A stretch of DNA of 58,512 nt from Oceanospirillaceae bacterium (GTDB lineage Bacteria > Pseudomonadota > Gammaproteobacteria > Pseudomonadales > Balneatricaceae): NCBI GenBank assembly GCA_013373085.1, contig JABXIM010000242.1, forward strand, positions 1 through 58,512, in the 5' to 3' direction. Numbering within the stretch: position 1 is the stretch's first letter; each line of letters begins with the position of its first letter. The position numbers and the translations under genes are program-made. Below are positions 19,732 through 27,786 of this stretch, in pieces. The notes under the pieces were generated by a model. That model saw only the letters and a program-made list of their open reading frames with translations. It was not told the origin of the DNA and ran no database searches.

Positions 19732-21075
19732 ATGGAAGCCCTGGAAAGCTTTCTGAAAGAAAATGGAATTATCGAGATCGAATCGACGCTGCCGGACATG
19801 ACCGGCAATGCGCGTGGCAAGTTCTACCCCACCAGCAAGTTCCTGCGCGAGGAAAGTGGCCGCATACCTGAAGCGATACTGGTACAGACGGTCACCGGTG
19901 GCTGGGCCGACGACTTCGACCAGGTGGTGCATACATCGGACCGCGACATGGTGCTGGTGCCGGACCGTGCCACCCTGCGCTGGGTGCCCTGGGCGGAGGA
20001 GCCGACGGCGCAGATCATCAACGACTGCTACGATTCCGACGGCAACCTTCACCCGCTGTCCACCCGCAGTGTCTTGCGCAAGGTGCTGAAGCTGTTCGAG
20101 GCCGAAGGTTTGCGGCCGGTGGTCGCACCGGAGGTCGAGTTTTATCTGATCCAGAAGAATCTGGACCCGGACTACGAACTGAAGTCCGCGGTCGGACGTT
20201 CAGGGCGCCGCGAAACCGCCCGGCAATCCTACAGCATCGATGCGGTCAACGAATTCAATCCGATCATCGATACCCTCTACGAGTACTGCGAGGCGCAGGG
20301 GCTGGACGTCGATACGCTGATACACGAAACCGGCGCCGCCCAGATGGAGATCAACTTCCTGCACGGCGATCCGCTGAATCTCGCCGACCAGGTGTTCGTG
20401 TTCAAGCGCACTCTTCGGGAGGCGGCGCTGAAGCACGATATCTACGCCACCTTCATGGCCAAGCCGATGGAGCACGAGCCCGGCAGTTCGATGCACATTC
20501 ACCAGAGTCTGGTGGACGCGGCCACCGGGACGAATATCTTCAGCGACGGCAGTGGCGGCTACAGCGACGCCTTCTACCACTACCTTGGAGGCCTGCAGCG
20601 CTATATCCCGCATGCCATCAGCTTCTTCGCGCCCAACGTGAATTCCTACCGACGTTTCGTGCCCGATATCTCGGCACCGGTCAACATGCACTGGGGGATC
20701 GACAATCGCACCACCGGGCTGCGTTCGCCGGCCGGTGCGCCGGAGGCCACGCGCATCGAGAACCGTTTCCCCGGTGCCGATGCCAATCCCTATCTGGCGA
20801 TCGCGCTGACGCTGGCATGCGGCTATCTCGGTCTAAAGGGCGAGCTCAGACCCTCGCAGCCGATCGACGGTGTGTCATTCCAGCCCGGGGACCGCATCGA
20901 GCTGGCGCGAACCCTCGAAGAGGGGTTGCGGTTGCTGGACGAGTGCGAGCCGTTGAAGGAGATCCTCGGACACCGCTTCGTGCAGGCATATATCGGCGTG
21001 AAGCGCGCAGAATTCGAAACCTTCAACCAGGTGATCAGTTCCTGGGAGCGGGAGCACTTGTTGCTGAATGTCTGA
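19732..21075 (+). CDS. glutamine synthetase family protein, PuuA/SpuI-like (gamma-glutamylpolyamine synthetase)
   Basis: 447 residues of the glutamine synthetase fold, but with a short N-terminus and the signatures seen in gamma-glutamylputrescine synthetases: PDMTGNARGKFYPTSKF, PEVEFYLIQKN, METNFLHGDP-like MEINFLHGDPL, and HEPGSSMHIHQS, with the ATP/metal-binding Glu and His residues kept. The start ATG 19732 has AGGTGA upstream; a longer open frame to 19582 is not conserved. Probably ligates glutamate to putrescine or another amine before oxidation by the divergent PuuB-like enzyme. Confidence 0.86.
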   Translation: MEALESFLKENGIIEIESTLPDMTGNARGKFYPTSKFLREESGRIPEAILVQTVTGGWADDFDQVVHTSDRDMVLVPDRATLRWVPWAEEPTAQIINDCYDSDGNLHPLSTRSVLRKVLKLFEAEGLRPVVAPEVEFYLIQKNLDPDYELKSAVGRSGRRETARQSYSIDAVNEFNPIIDTLYEYCEAQGLDVDTLIHETGAAQMEINFLHGDPLNLADQVFVFKRTLREAALKHDIYATFMAKPMEHEPGSSMHIHQSLVDAATGTNIFSDGSGGYSDAFYHYLGGLQRYIPHAISFFAPNVNSYRRFVPDISAPVNMHWGIDNRTTGLRSPAGAPEATRIENRFPGADANPYLAIALTLACGYLGLKGELRPSQPIDGVSFQPGDRIELARTLEEGLRLLDECEPLKEILGHRFVQAYIGVKRAEFETFNQVISSWEREHLLLNV

Positions 21076-21101
21076 TTCCGGCCGATTGCCTGAGCCGTAA
21101 C

Positions 21102-21127
21102 GCCGCGCCTGACGCGCGGCCTTTTCC
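21102..21127 (+). terminator. terminator after puuA-like gene
   Basis: GCCGCGC (21102-21108) and GCGCGGC (21114-21120) form a 7-bp stem with a 5-base loop, followed by CTTTTCCTT. It lies 27 bases after the stop, between convergent genes. Confidence 0.75.
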
Positions 21128-21135
21128 TTATGCCA

Positions 21136-21657
21136 TCACGCCGCGGCGAACAGCGCTTCGATGCGGTGCAGTGCACCGGTGGGCTTGAGGATACTGCTCT
21201 TGAGGCAGAAAGTGTCGCACCCGAAGCGAAAGGACAGGTCCTGAAAACGTTCGGCGACACTGTCCAGTGACGGCACCAGATGGTGGTGATCAGTGCGCCC
21301 CAGGGTGACGTGAGGGTGGAAACGGCGTCCTTCGCCGGAGAAGGCTGCTTCCCTTAGCTGGCTGCTAATCTGCTGCTGCAAACGCCGTAGCGCATCGTTC
21401 TCGTCGATGCCGAGCCAGATAACGCCGGAACGGAAATGGCCGATACCCTGGCAGCAGAGGTTAAACGGCTCGAATTCGACCGCTTCCAGCGCCTCGAATA
21501 GATCTGGCAGTCGCCGATCCGGCTGTTCGCCCAGAAACTGCAGCGTGATATGCAGTCGCTCCGGCGGCTCCCATTTGAAGTTCCGCAGCGGCGTTTGCAG
21601 CCGGTGAATCCTGTCCTGCAGTTCCTCGGGCAGGTCGATCGCGACGAATAGACGCAC
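21136..21657 (-). CDS. thpR: RNA 2',3'-cyclic phosphodiesterase
   Basis: 2H phosphoesterase that opens 2',3'-cyclic phosphates on RNA (LigT/ThpR). 173 residues from GTG 21657 (VRLFVAIDLPEEL), chosen because AGGAG lies nine bases upstream; the longer frame from TTG 21708 adds 17 unconserved residues. The two catalytic HxTx motifs are HITL (about residue 43) and HVTL (about 124). Divergent from dusC. Confidence 0.9.
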   Translation of the reverse strand: MRLFVAIDLPEELQDRIHRLQTPLRNFKWEPPERLHITLQFLGEQPDRRLPDLFEALEAVEFEPFNLCCQGIGHFRSGVIWLGIDENDALRRLQQQISSQLREAAFSGEGRRFHPHVTLGRTDHHHLVPSLDSVAERFQDLSFRFGCDTFCLKSSILKPTGALHRIEALFAAA

Positions 21658-21750
21658 TTGGGTTGACTCCTGTCGCCGTTGTCCCGGGCTTCGGGTATTC
21701 CGCTTCAAGGTCGCACGCCAGGCATCGGGCCAGCTGTTTCCCGGGCCGGT

Positions 21751-21797
21751 GCCTGCAGCTGGTGGCGTATGGCCTGCAGCTGTTAAACCTCTATAAT
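21751..21797 (+). promoter_or_regulatory. direct repeat and -10 element upstream of dusC
   Basis: GCCTGCAGCTG occurs at 21751-21761 and again at 21772-21782, 21 bases apart (two helical turns), followed by a perfect TATAAT at 21792-21797. No good -35 is seen at the usual spacing, which would fit an activated promoter. Function is inferred. Confidence 0.4.
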
Positions 21798-21828
21798 AGG
21801 CTGCTTTCCCGCACCTTAGAATTCTGCC

Positions 21829-22797
21829 ATGAAAATTGTACTGGCCCCGATGGAGGGTGTGGTCGACCCTGTCATGCGCGACGTGCTGACGCGGATCGGG
21901 GGTATCGACCTATGCGTTACCGAGTTCGTACGCATCAGCGATCGCCTGCTGCCCGAACACGTCTTCTATCGCTTGGCGCCGGAGCTGCACAGAGGCGGTT
22001 GCACCGACGCCGGCGTGCCGGTGGTGGTGCAGTTGCTCGGCAGCGATCCGCAACTGATGGCAGAAAACGCCCAGCGTGCGGCCGAGCTGGGGGCGCCGGG
22101 CGTTGACCTCAACTTCGGGTGTCCGGCGAAGACGGTCAATAAGAACCGTGGTGGCGCGGTGCTGCTGGATACGCCCGAGGATATCCATGCCATCGTCAGC
22201 GCGGTACGCGCAGCGGTGCCGGCAGCGATCCCGGTCACGGCGAAGATGCGCCTTGGAAACCAGGACAAGTCGCTGGCATTCGAGAATGCCCGGGCCATCC
22301 GCGAGGCCGGAGCCGACGGTCTTGCGGTGCATGCCCGTACCAAGCTTGAGGGCTACCGTCCCCCGGCACACTGGGAGTGGATCGCGCGGATTCGCGAAAC
22401 CGTCCCCGGTATCCCGGTCACCGCCAACGGCGAGGTCTGGAGCTGGGAGGATTACCGTCGCTGCCGTGAAGCGAGCGGCTGCGACGATGTCATGATCGGT
22501 CGGGGTTTGGTGTCGCGGCCGGATCTGGCCCGCGCGATCCGCCGTCGGCTCGACGGACATGCAGAAGAGGCGCTCGGCTGGCGGCAGTTGCAGCCGGTAC
22601 TGCGCGGCTATTTCGAGCGCATGGTGTCGGAAATGGCGCCCGGTTACGTCCACGGTCGTCTGAAGCAGTGGCTCAACCAGATGAAGCGTCACTACCCCGA
22701 AGCCGAAGCGCTGTTCGGCGAGATCAAGCGGTTGCGTGATCTCGATGCGCTGCGTCAGGCGCTGGGCGAAGCCGAGGCCGCTGTCGCCGCTGCCTGA
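21829..22797 (+). CDS. dusC: tRNA-dihydrouridine(16) synthase
   Basis: FMN enzyme reducing uridine 16 of tRNA. 322 residues; MKIVLAPMEGVVDPVMRDVL is the DusC N-terminus, the catalytic Cys is in NFGCPAKTVNKNRGG (about residue 98), and VHARTKLEGYRPPAHW with the FMN-phosphate loop MIGRGLVSRPDL follow. The short C-terminal helical domain ends in an Ala-rich tail. DusC rather than DusA/B is chosen from LCVTEFVRIS and GYRPPAHW. Confidence 0.93.
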   Translation: MKIVLAPMEGVVDPVMRDVLTRIGGIDLCVTEFVRISDRLLPEHVFYRLAPELHRGGCTDAGVPVVVQLLGSDPQLMAENAQRAAELGAPGVDLNFGCPAKTVNKNRGGAVLLDTPEDIHAIVSAVRAAVPAAIPVTAKMRLGNQDKSLAFENARAIREAGADGLAVHARTKLEGYRPPAHWEWIARIRETVPGIPVTANGEVWSWEDYRRCREASGCDDVMIGRGLVSRPDLARAIRRRLDGHAEEALGWRQLQPVLRGYFERMVSEMAPGYVHGRLKQWLNQMKRHYPEAEALFGEIKRLRDLDALRQALGEAEAAVAAA

Positions 22798-22813
22798 GCC
22801 GTACCGTTATTCG

Positions 22814-23905
22814 TCAGGCGCGTGGGTGCATGCGAACCGGCAGGCGCTGCGGTCCCCAGGTGCCGGGTTGCGCTTCGAAGCGACCCGGCAGCTGCGTGCC
22901 GCACTTGAGGCAGCGGCCGTCGGCATCGAGGCCCCAGGCGCCAAGCTGATACCAGTCGCGTTCGATCAGCAGTTCGCCGCAACTGCTGCACCAGGTCGAG
23001 CTGCCATTGCGGTCGTGCACGTTGCCTGTATAGACATAGTGCAGACCGGCCTTCAGCGCGATCTCGCGTGCCCGCGTCAGCGTTGCCGGCGGCGTCGGCG
23101 GCTTGTCCATCATCTTCCAGTCCGGATGAAAGGCGCTGAAGTGTAGCGGCACGTCCGGGCCAAGGTTTTCCTGGATCCACTGACTCATCTGTTCGAGTTC
23201 GGCATCGGAGTCGTTTTCGTCCGGAATAAGCAGGTTGGTGATCTCGAACCAAACATCGGTCTCGTGGCGTAGGTACCTGAGGGTATCGAGCACCGGGGCC
23301 AGTTCGCCGCCGCAGATCTTCTTGTAAAAACGTTCGGTGAACGCCTTAAGGTCGACGTTGGCGGCATCCATGTGGCGGTAGAATTCGGCGCGGGGGGCCG
23401 GGCAGATATAACCCGCTGTCACCGCCACCGCTTTGATACCGCGCTCCCGGCAGGCGTCAGCCGCATCCATCGCGTACTCCATGAAGATCACCGGGTCGTT
23501 GTAGGTGAACGCGATCGAACGGCAGCCGAGGCGTTCGCAGGCATCCGCCAGGTCCTGGGGTGAGGCCGAGTCGGCGAGGGTGTCCATCTCCCGGGACTTG
23601 CTCATATCCCAGTTCTGACAGAACTTGCACGACAGGTTGCAGCCGGCGGTGCCGAACGACAAGACCGGCGTGCCCGGCAGGAAATGATTGAGGGGCTTCT
23701 TCTCGATCGGGTCGACGCAAAAGCCGCTGGAGCGGCCATAGGTGTAGAGCATGATCTGGTCGTTTTCGCGGCCGCGAACATAGCAGAGTCCGCGTTGGCC
23801 TTCGCTGAGCTTGCAGAAACGCGGGCAGACGTCGCACTGAATCTTGTCGCGATCGACGCGGTGCCAGTAACGGGTTGGCAGCGGCTGGAACTCATTGCCT
23901 TGCAT
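22814..23905 (-). CDS. amrS: AmmeMemoRadiSam system radical SAM enzyme
   Basis: 363-residue radical SAM protein of the three-part AmmeMemoRadiSam set, whose substrate is not known to me. The SAM-cluster motif is CNLSCKFC at Cys89, Cys93 and Cys96. N-terminal Cys residues at 24, 27, 31, 41 and 63 (CDVCPRFC) are typical of the family and resemble pyruvate-formate-lyase activases. A C-terminal pair of CxxC motifs (CSSCGE, CLKCG) suggests an extra metal site. It is divergent from amrB-amrA, the two other parts. Confidence 0.92.
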   Translation of the reverse strand: MQGNEFQPLPTRYWHRVDRDKIQCDVCPRFCKLSEGQRGLCYVRGRENDQIMLYTYGRSSGFCVDPIEKKPLNHFLPGTPVLSFGTAGCNLSCKFCQNWDMSKSREMDTLADSASPQDLADACERLGCRSIAFTYNDPVIFMEYAMDAADACRERGIKAVAVTAGYICPAPRAEFYRHMDAANVDLKAFTERFYKKICGGELAPVLDTLRYLRHETDVWFEITNLLIPDENDSDAELEQMSQWIQENLGPDVPLHFSAFHPDWKMMDKPPTPPATLTRAREIALKAGLHYVYTGNVHDRNGSSTWCSSCGELLIERDWYQLGAWGLDADGRCLKCGTQLPGRFEAQPGTWGPQRLPVRMHPRA

Positions 23906-24146
23906 GGGGATCTCCGGTGGCGAATGTGTCGGTGGTTAGCGGTTATTCGCAGGCTTCATCTGTATAAATATTAGTCAATGGGTGTCGTGTCGCTATGGCG
24001 TGTCGCAGGGATGCGCGGGAGCGGGGCTATACTGCAGGCAGCGACCACCGCTTCGCCGTATTTTTCGCGGGCGGTGTGCAGGGAGTAACACGCAAGGGAC
24101 TTATCCCGCAGCTCTGGCTGCAACCGACAAGGCGGGAGGGTGTACC

Positions 24147-24926
24147 ATGCAGACACGTCCGCCGGCGGTCGCCGGCGTTTTCTATCCCGATAACCCTGCA
24201 GAGCTCGAGACGCTGGTCGATCGCCTGCTGGGCGACAATACCCATCGTGGCCAGGCGCCCCGTGCGCTGGTGGTGCCGCATGCGGGTCTCGTCTATTCCG
24301 GCCCAGTCGCCGCCCATGCCTACAGTGTGTTGAAGCCATGGGTCAGCAACTTCGAGCGGGTTTTGTTGCTGGGGCCCAATCACCGGGTGCCGCTGGCCTC
24401 GATGGCGGTATCGAGCGCAGAACAGTTCACCTGCCCGCTGGGGAAGATGGCGCTCGACACCGACTCCATTGCCGGCTGGGTCGAACGCGGGTTGTTGGAA
24501 TACAACGACGAGGCGCACCGGCTCGAGCACTGTCTTGAGGTGCAGCTGCCGTTCCTGCTGCGGCTCAAATCCGACTGGAAACTGATTCCGGTGGTAGTGG
24601 GGCAGGTGAGCACTGAAAAGGTTGCAAGGCTGGTGGGCGAGGGGCTGGATGATCCGAGTACCCTGGTGCTGGTCAGCAGTGACCTGAGTCATTACCACGC
24701 CTATGACACTGCACGGCGCATCGATGCGGTGACGTCGCAGCGGATCGAGCGGATGGAGCCGATGCTGTCGCCGGAGCTGGCCTGTGGCTGCTATGCCATC
24801 AACGGCCTGCTGGATGCGGCGGGCCGGCGTGGGCTGCATATCGACAGGCTGGATCTGCGTAATTCGGGCGATACCGCAGGGCCAAAAGACCGGGTGGTCG
24901 GTTATGGCGCCTATGCCATCCACTGA
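24147..24926 (+). CDS. amrB: AmmeMemoRadiSam system protein B (Memo family)
   Basis: 259-residue Memo-like protein, related by fold to extradiol dioxygenases. ATG 24147 follows a perfect GGAGG; the longer frame upstream is not conserved. Family motifs are AVAGVFYPDNPAEL, VPHAGLVYSGPVAAHAY, LLGPNHRV, EHCLEVQLPFL and VSSDLSHYHAYDTA, carrying the His, Asp and Cys/His metal-site residues. The stop overlaps the start of amrA by 23 bases, indicating coupled synthesis. Confidence 0.93.
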   Translation: MQTRPPAVAGVFYPDNPAELETLVDRLLGDNTHRGQAPRALVVPHAGLVYSGPVAAHAYSVLKPWVSNFERVLLLGPNHRVPLASMAVSSAEQFTCPLGKMALDTDSIAGWVERGLLEYNDEAHRLEHCLEVQLPFLLRLKSDWKLIPVVVGQVSTEKVARLVGEGLDDPSTLVLVSSDLSHYHAYDTARRIDAVTSQRIERMEPMLSPELACGCYAINGLLDAAGRRGLHIDRLDLRNSGDTAGPKDRVVGYGAYAIH

Positions 24927-25524
24927 GACCGGCAACGCGTCGGTACCTTACAGCCGGTTGGAACGGCGGCGCATACTTGGGGTCGCGAGAGCGTCGATCG
25001 CGCACGGCCTCGAAACCGGCGTTGCCCTGAGGGTGTCGCTGTTGTCGGAGGCGGAAGCCCTGCAGGCGCCCCGAGCGACGTTCGTGACGCTGAAGCAGGC
25101 GGGTGAACTGCGCGGCTGTATCGGCAGTCTCGAGGCGCGGCAGGCATTGATCCAGGATGTTGCCGACAACGCCTGGAACGCGGCTTCGCGCGATCCGCGA
25201 TTCCCGCCGCTGACGGCGGCTGAATTGCCCGGGCTGGCGATCGAAGTATCGGTGCTGACGCCGCTGGAAGTGATGGAATTTGACGATGAAGCGGGGCTGC
25301 TTGCGCAGATACGGCCGGGGCGGGATGGCCTGCTGATACACTGGGGACGGCACCGTGGCACCTTCCTGCCGGCGGTCTGGGAGCAGTTGCCGGACGTTAC
25401 CGAGTTCTGGACGCACCTCAAGCGCAAGGCCGGTCTGCCGCCGGATTTCTGGGACGACGCGCTGCTGTGCTGGCGCTACGAGGCGATCAAGATAACCGAA
25501 TACGACACGGAAGGAGTGACATGA
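24904..25524 (+). CDS. amrA: AmmeMemoRadiSam system protein A (AMMECR1 family)
   Basis: 206-residue AMMECR1 domain protein. The invariant LRGCIGSL motif (about residue 72) is present as ELRGCIGSLEA, followed by NAWNAASRDPRFPPLTAAEL and the C-terminal LPDVTEFWTHLKRKAGLP. Start at ATG 24904 inside amrB; ATG 24913 is an alternative. Its stop TGA overlaps the next ATG (ATGA), so the cupin gene is translated with it. Function of the family is unknown. Confidence 0.92.
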   Translation: MAPMPSTETGNASVPYSRLERRRILGVARASIAHGLETGVALRVSLLSEAEALQAPRATFVTLKQAGELRGCIGSLEARQALIQDVADNAWNAASRDPRFPPLTAAELPGLAIEVSVLTPLEVMEFDDEAGLLAQIRPGRDGLLIHWGRHRGTFLPAVWEQLPDVTEFWTHLKRKAGLPPDFWDDALLCWRYEAIKITEYDTEGVT

Positions 25525-25886
25525 GTATTGAAACACGGAATCTGCTAAAGGATCTGCCCTCGACGCTGCCCGAAGAGTTGTTCGAGACGCTCCTGCAGCG
25601 GCGCGGACTACGTCTTGAGCGGATACTGTCCCTGGGGCACCAGAGCGAGCCTGGTCACTGGTACGATCAGCGTCAGGATGAGTGGGTGCTATTGCTAAGC
25701 GGAAAAGCGACACTTGAATTCGACGATGGCGCAATGCGGGAGTTGGTGCCGGGCGATGCTGTGCTGTTGCCGGCCCGGTGCCGCCACCGGGTCGCCTCGA
25801 CCGATCCGGAGCAGGTGTCGGTCTGGCTGGCGCTGCACCTGGATGCCGAGCAGCCGCATGGAGACGGGTACGATGACGAAGAGTGA
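25521..25886 (+). CDS. small cupin domain protein
   Basis: 121-residue single-domain cupin. The core runs from about residue 45 to 100: [18 protein letters not shown] and [20 protein letters not shown], the second carrying the usual PGD turn and a His (CRHRV). No signal peptide. It starts inside the amrA stop and overlaps the macrodomain gene by 14 bases. The specific substrate is unknown; a role linked to the neighbouring Memo/AMMECR1/radical SAM genes is inferred from the coupling. Confidence 0.83.
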   Translation: MSIETRNLLKDLPSTLPEELFETLLQRRGLRLERILSLGHQSEPGHWYDQRQDEWVLLLSGKATLEFDDGAMRELVPGDAVLLPARCRHRVASTDPEQVSVWLALHLDAEQPHGDGYDDEE

Positions 25887-26388
25887 CCGGCTGGAGGTGG
25901 TCGAGGGCGATATCACGCGGCTTGACGTCGAGGCCATCGTCAATGCCGCCAATCAGAGTCTGCTCGGGGGCGGAGGCGTCGATGGCGCCATTCACCGTGC
26001 CGCCGGGCCGGAGCTGCTGGCGGAATGCCGGACCCTGGGGGGCTGTGCCACCGGCGATGCGAAGATCACCAAAGGTTACCGGTTACCGGCGACGTGGGTG
26101 ATCCATACCGTCGGGCCGGTGTGGCACGGAGGCGAGCGTGGCGAGCCGGCGCTGCTGGCGGACTGCTACCGCAATTCCCTGGCGCTGGTGCGCAAGCACG
26201 AAATTGGCTCGGTGGCCTTCCCGGCGATCAGTTGCGGCGTCTACGGCTATCCGCTGGAGCAGGCGGTTCGTATCGCGGTCGATACCGTGCGTAGCGAGCT
26301 GGAGCGCTTCGAGCATCCACCGCGGGTGGTGTTCTGTTGTTTCGGTGAGCAGATGGCGCGGCTATATCGTGACGCGCTGGCTTCATAA
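25873..26388 (+). CDS. macrodomain protein, O-acetyl-ADP-ribose deacetylase (YmdB-like)
   Basis: 171-residue stand-alone macrodomain. [20 protein letters not shown] and [19 protein letters not shown] form the ADP-ribose-binding site with the catalytic Asn/Asp region, and [13 protein letters not shown] is the phosphate loop. Such enzymes hydrolyse O-acetyl-ADP-ribose or mono-ADP-ribosyl protein. It is the last gene of the amrB-amrA-cupin run and starts inside the cupin gene. A terminator follows. Confidence 0.92.
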   Translation: MTKSDRLEVVEGDITRLDVEAIVNAANQSLLGGGGVDGAIHRAAGPELLAECRTLGGCATGDAKITKGYRLPATWVIHTVGPVWHGGERGEPALLADCYRNSLALVRKHEIGSVAFPAISCGVYGYPLEQAVRIAVDTVRSELERFEHPPRVVFCCFGEQMARLYRDALAS

Positions 26389-26432
26389 ATACCCGGTCGG
26401 ATCTTTCGTGGCTTGAGGGCGTTAAAGAGGGT

Positions 26433-26455
26433 TTCGTCACATCGCTGCACCCATC
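26433..26455 (+). repeat. fragment of a dispersed palindromic repeat
   Basis: CATCGCTGCACCCATCCTGCA here is close to CATCGCTGCACCCACCCTACA at the right end of the larger element near 54.5 kb. Only one arm is visible. Confidence 0.6.
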
Positions 26456-26483
26456 CTGCATCACTGCGTATCGCGTCCAATGC

Positions 26484-26510
26484 AAAACGGGAGCCGCTGG
26501 CTCCCGTTTT
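26484..26510. terminator. bidirectional terminator between macrodomain and hsp20 genes
   Basis: AAAACGGGAGCC (26484-26495), GCT loop, GGCTCCCGTTTT (26499-26510); T runs on both strands. It serves the rightward amr operon and the leftward heat-shock gene. Confidence 0.92.
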
Positions 26511-26529
26511 CCTGTGCACTCAAACCCGA

Positions 26530-26958
26530 TCAGGCGGCCCCTTCGATGGCGATGCTGCGCGGCTTCATTGCTTCCGGAATCTCGCGTTCGAGATCGACGT
26601 GGAGCAGACCGTTGTCGAGGCTGGCGCGTACCACCTTGACGTGGTCGGCGAGCTGAAATCGGCGCTCGAAGCTGCGTGCGGCGATGCCCTGGTACAGGTA
26701 CTTGCGATCGCCGTTCTCCTGCTGCTTCTTGCCGACGATGATCAGCATGCCCTGTTCGCTCTGGATCGACAGCTCCTCGTTGGCGAAGCCGGCGACGGCC
26801 ATGGTGATGCGGTAGCGGTTTTCGTCGATCAGCTCGATGTTGTAAGGCGGATACGCGGGCTGGCTCTGCTCGTTGCGGGTGGCGTTATCGAGCATCGAGG
26901 CCAGGCGATCGAAGCCGATGGCGGAACGGTACAGCGGGGACAGGTCGAAATCTCTCAT
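26530..26958 (-). CDS. Hsp20/IbpA-type small heat-shock protein
   Basis: 142-residue ATP-independent chaperone. The start [19 protein letters not shown] is the IbpA N-terminus; the alpha-crystallin domain spans about 35-125 ([57 protein letters not shown]). ATG 26958 is preferred to 26964 because GAGGA lies eight bases before it. The leader has a sigma32-like promoter and a ROSE-like thermometer sequence, both expected for this family. Monocistronic between two terminating/regulatory regions. Confidence 0.94.
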   Translation of the reverse strand: MRDFDLSPLYRSAIGFDRLASMLDNATRNEQSQPAYPPYNIELIDENRYRITMAVAGFANEELSIQSEQGMLIIVGKKQQENGDRKYLYQGIAARSFERRFQLADHVKVVRASLDNGLLHVDLEREIPEAMKPRSIAIEGAA

Positions 26959-27040
26959 GGTCATATCCTCAGTGAGCAATATGGTTGTACGCCCTTGTGG
27001 GCCGTTGGTGGCGCCAACCTTCGGGAAGCCTTGGCGCCTG
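26959..27040 (-). promoter_or_regulatory. ROSE-like RNA thermometer in the hsp20 leader
   Basis: On the transcript, an 8-bp stem GGCGCCAA/TTGGCGCC is followed, just before the start, by UUGCU-CACUG-AGGA. UYGCU facing the AGGA ribosome site is the diagnostic pairing of ROSE thermometers of small heat-shock genes. Sequence match is seen directly; temperature sensing is inferred. Confidence 0.72.
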
Positions 27041-27047
27041 TAAAAAT

Positions 27048-27076
27048 ATATAGGGATGCCGCCGGGGGCATTCAAC
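27048..27076 (-). promoter_or_regulatory. sigma32-like heat-shock promoter
   Basis: Reading leftward: GTTGAAT (27076-27070), 14-base spacer, CCCTATAT (27055-27048), close to the CTTGAAA N14 CCCCATNT consensus. It would start the hsp20 transcript near 27040. Confidence 0.7.
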
Positions 27077-27170
27077 CCTGATCGAGAAATTTTTTTCTGT
27101 GCGGTAGTGGTCTGTCGACGGCGCCGGGTCGCGGAGTGCTGCGGCTCGGCGCGGATAGAGGATGGGGCCG

Positions 27171-27569
27171 TTACGACTGATTGCCAAACGCGTCCGGATC
27201 ATTGGTGATGCTGACGTCGACGCTACGGGTGGGAATGCGAAAATCGTAGACCCGTTCCCAGTCGGCGCCCGGTACCCGCTCCCAGACGGTGCCGGCATTG
27301 TAGGCCAGCTTCTCTTCCAGTGTAGGATCCAGACCGCAGAGCTTGTCCAGTGGCACCGGCATCAGGTTGGTCGCTTCGTCGTCGAGAAAACTGTCGTCCT
27401 CGTAGCCCGTGAACAGTCGCCAGCCGGTATCGTTGAGATGTTCGGGCACGGTCTTGTACATGAAACGCACCGGCAGCTGCTCGTCGAACACCAGGCGCGA
27501 GACCAGCGCCAGAAAGCCGTTCTTGGTCTGATTGGTGTCGCCGCTGGTGGGTTTGTCGGATTCGGACAT
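27171..27569 (-). CDS. DUF2185 (immunity-protein-like) protein
   Basis: 132-residue cytoplasmic protein recognised as DUF2185 from [35 protein letters not shown] and [22 protein letters not shown] 27569 has a perfect AGGAGG six bases upstream. DUF2185 proteins are sometimes listed with immunity proteins (Imm33-like) of toxin systems, but no toxin gene is nearby, so here it is best taken as a protein of unknown role. It stands alone between hsp20 and a palindromic repeat. Confidence 0.8.
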   Translation of the reverse strand: MSESDKPTSGDTNQTKNGFLALVSRLVFDEQLPVRFMYKTVPEHLNDTGWRLFTGYEDDSFLDDEATNLMPVPLDKLCGLDPTLEEKLAYNAGTVWERVPGADWERVYDFRIPTRSVDVSITNDPDAFGNQS

Positions 27570-27631
27570 GGGGCCTCCTGTGATTCTGTGCCCGATATTG
27601 TAACGCCAAACCGGCGCAATGTTCGCTTGGA

Positions 27632-27713
27632 TGCAGGGTGCCGGTGAGTGCAACGAACCGCATCGCCCTCTTCAGGGATTGGTGCGGCGCGCTTCGCTTA
27701 CCGGCACCCTACA
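27632..27713. repeat. 82-bp imperfect palindromic repeat (REP/MITE-like)
   Basis: Left arm TGCAGGGTGCCGGTGAGTGC and right arm GCTTACCGGCACCCTACA are inverted copies around a short centre. The right arm recurs near 48.47 kb (GCTTACCGGCACCCT), showing a dispersed family. No transposase is present. Confidence 0.75.
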
Positions 27714-27737
27714 ATGCGCCGATTCTACGGTACAAAA

Positions 27738-27765
27738 CGAAAACCCCGCCGGAGCGGGGTTTTGG
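27738..27765 (-). terminator. acnB terminator
   Basis: AAAACCCCGC (27740-27749), CGGA loop, GCGGGGTTTT (27754-27763). Lies 24 bases past the leftward acnB stop; T runs on both strands. Confidence 0.92.
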
Positions 27766-27786
27766 TCAGTCATGTTCTGAAGTCGA

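Noticed and set aside
27171-27569. DUF2185 gene as part of a toxin-immunity pair
   Set aside because: No polymorphic toxin or secretion gene lies nearby; the immunity label rests on family membership only.
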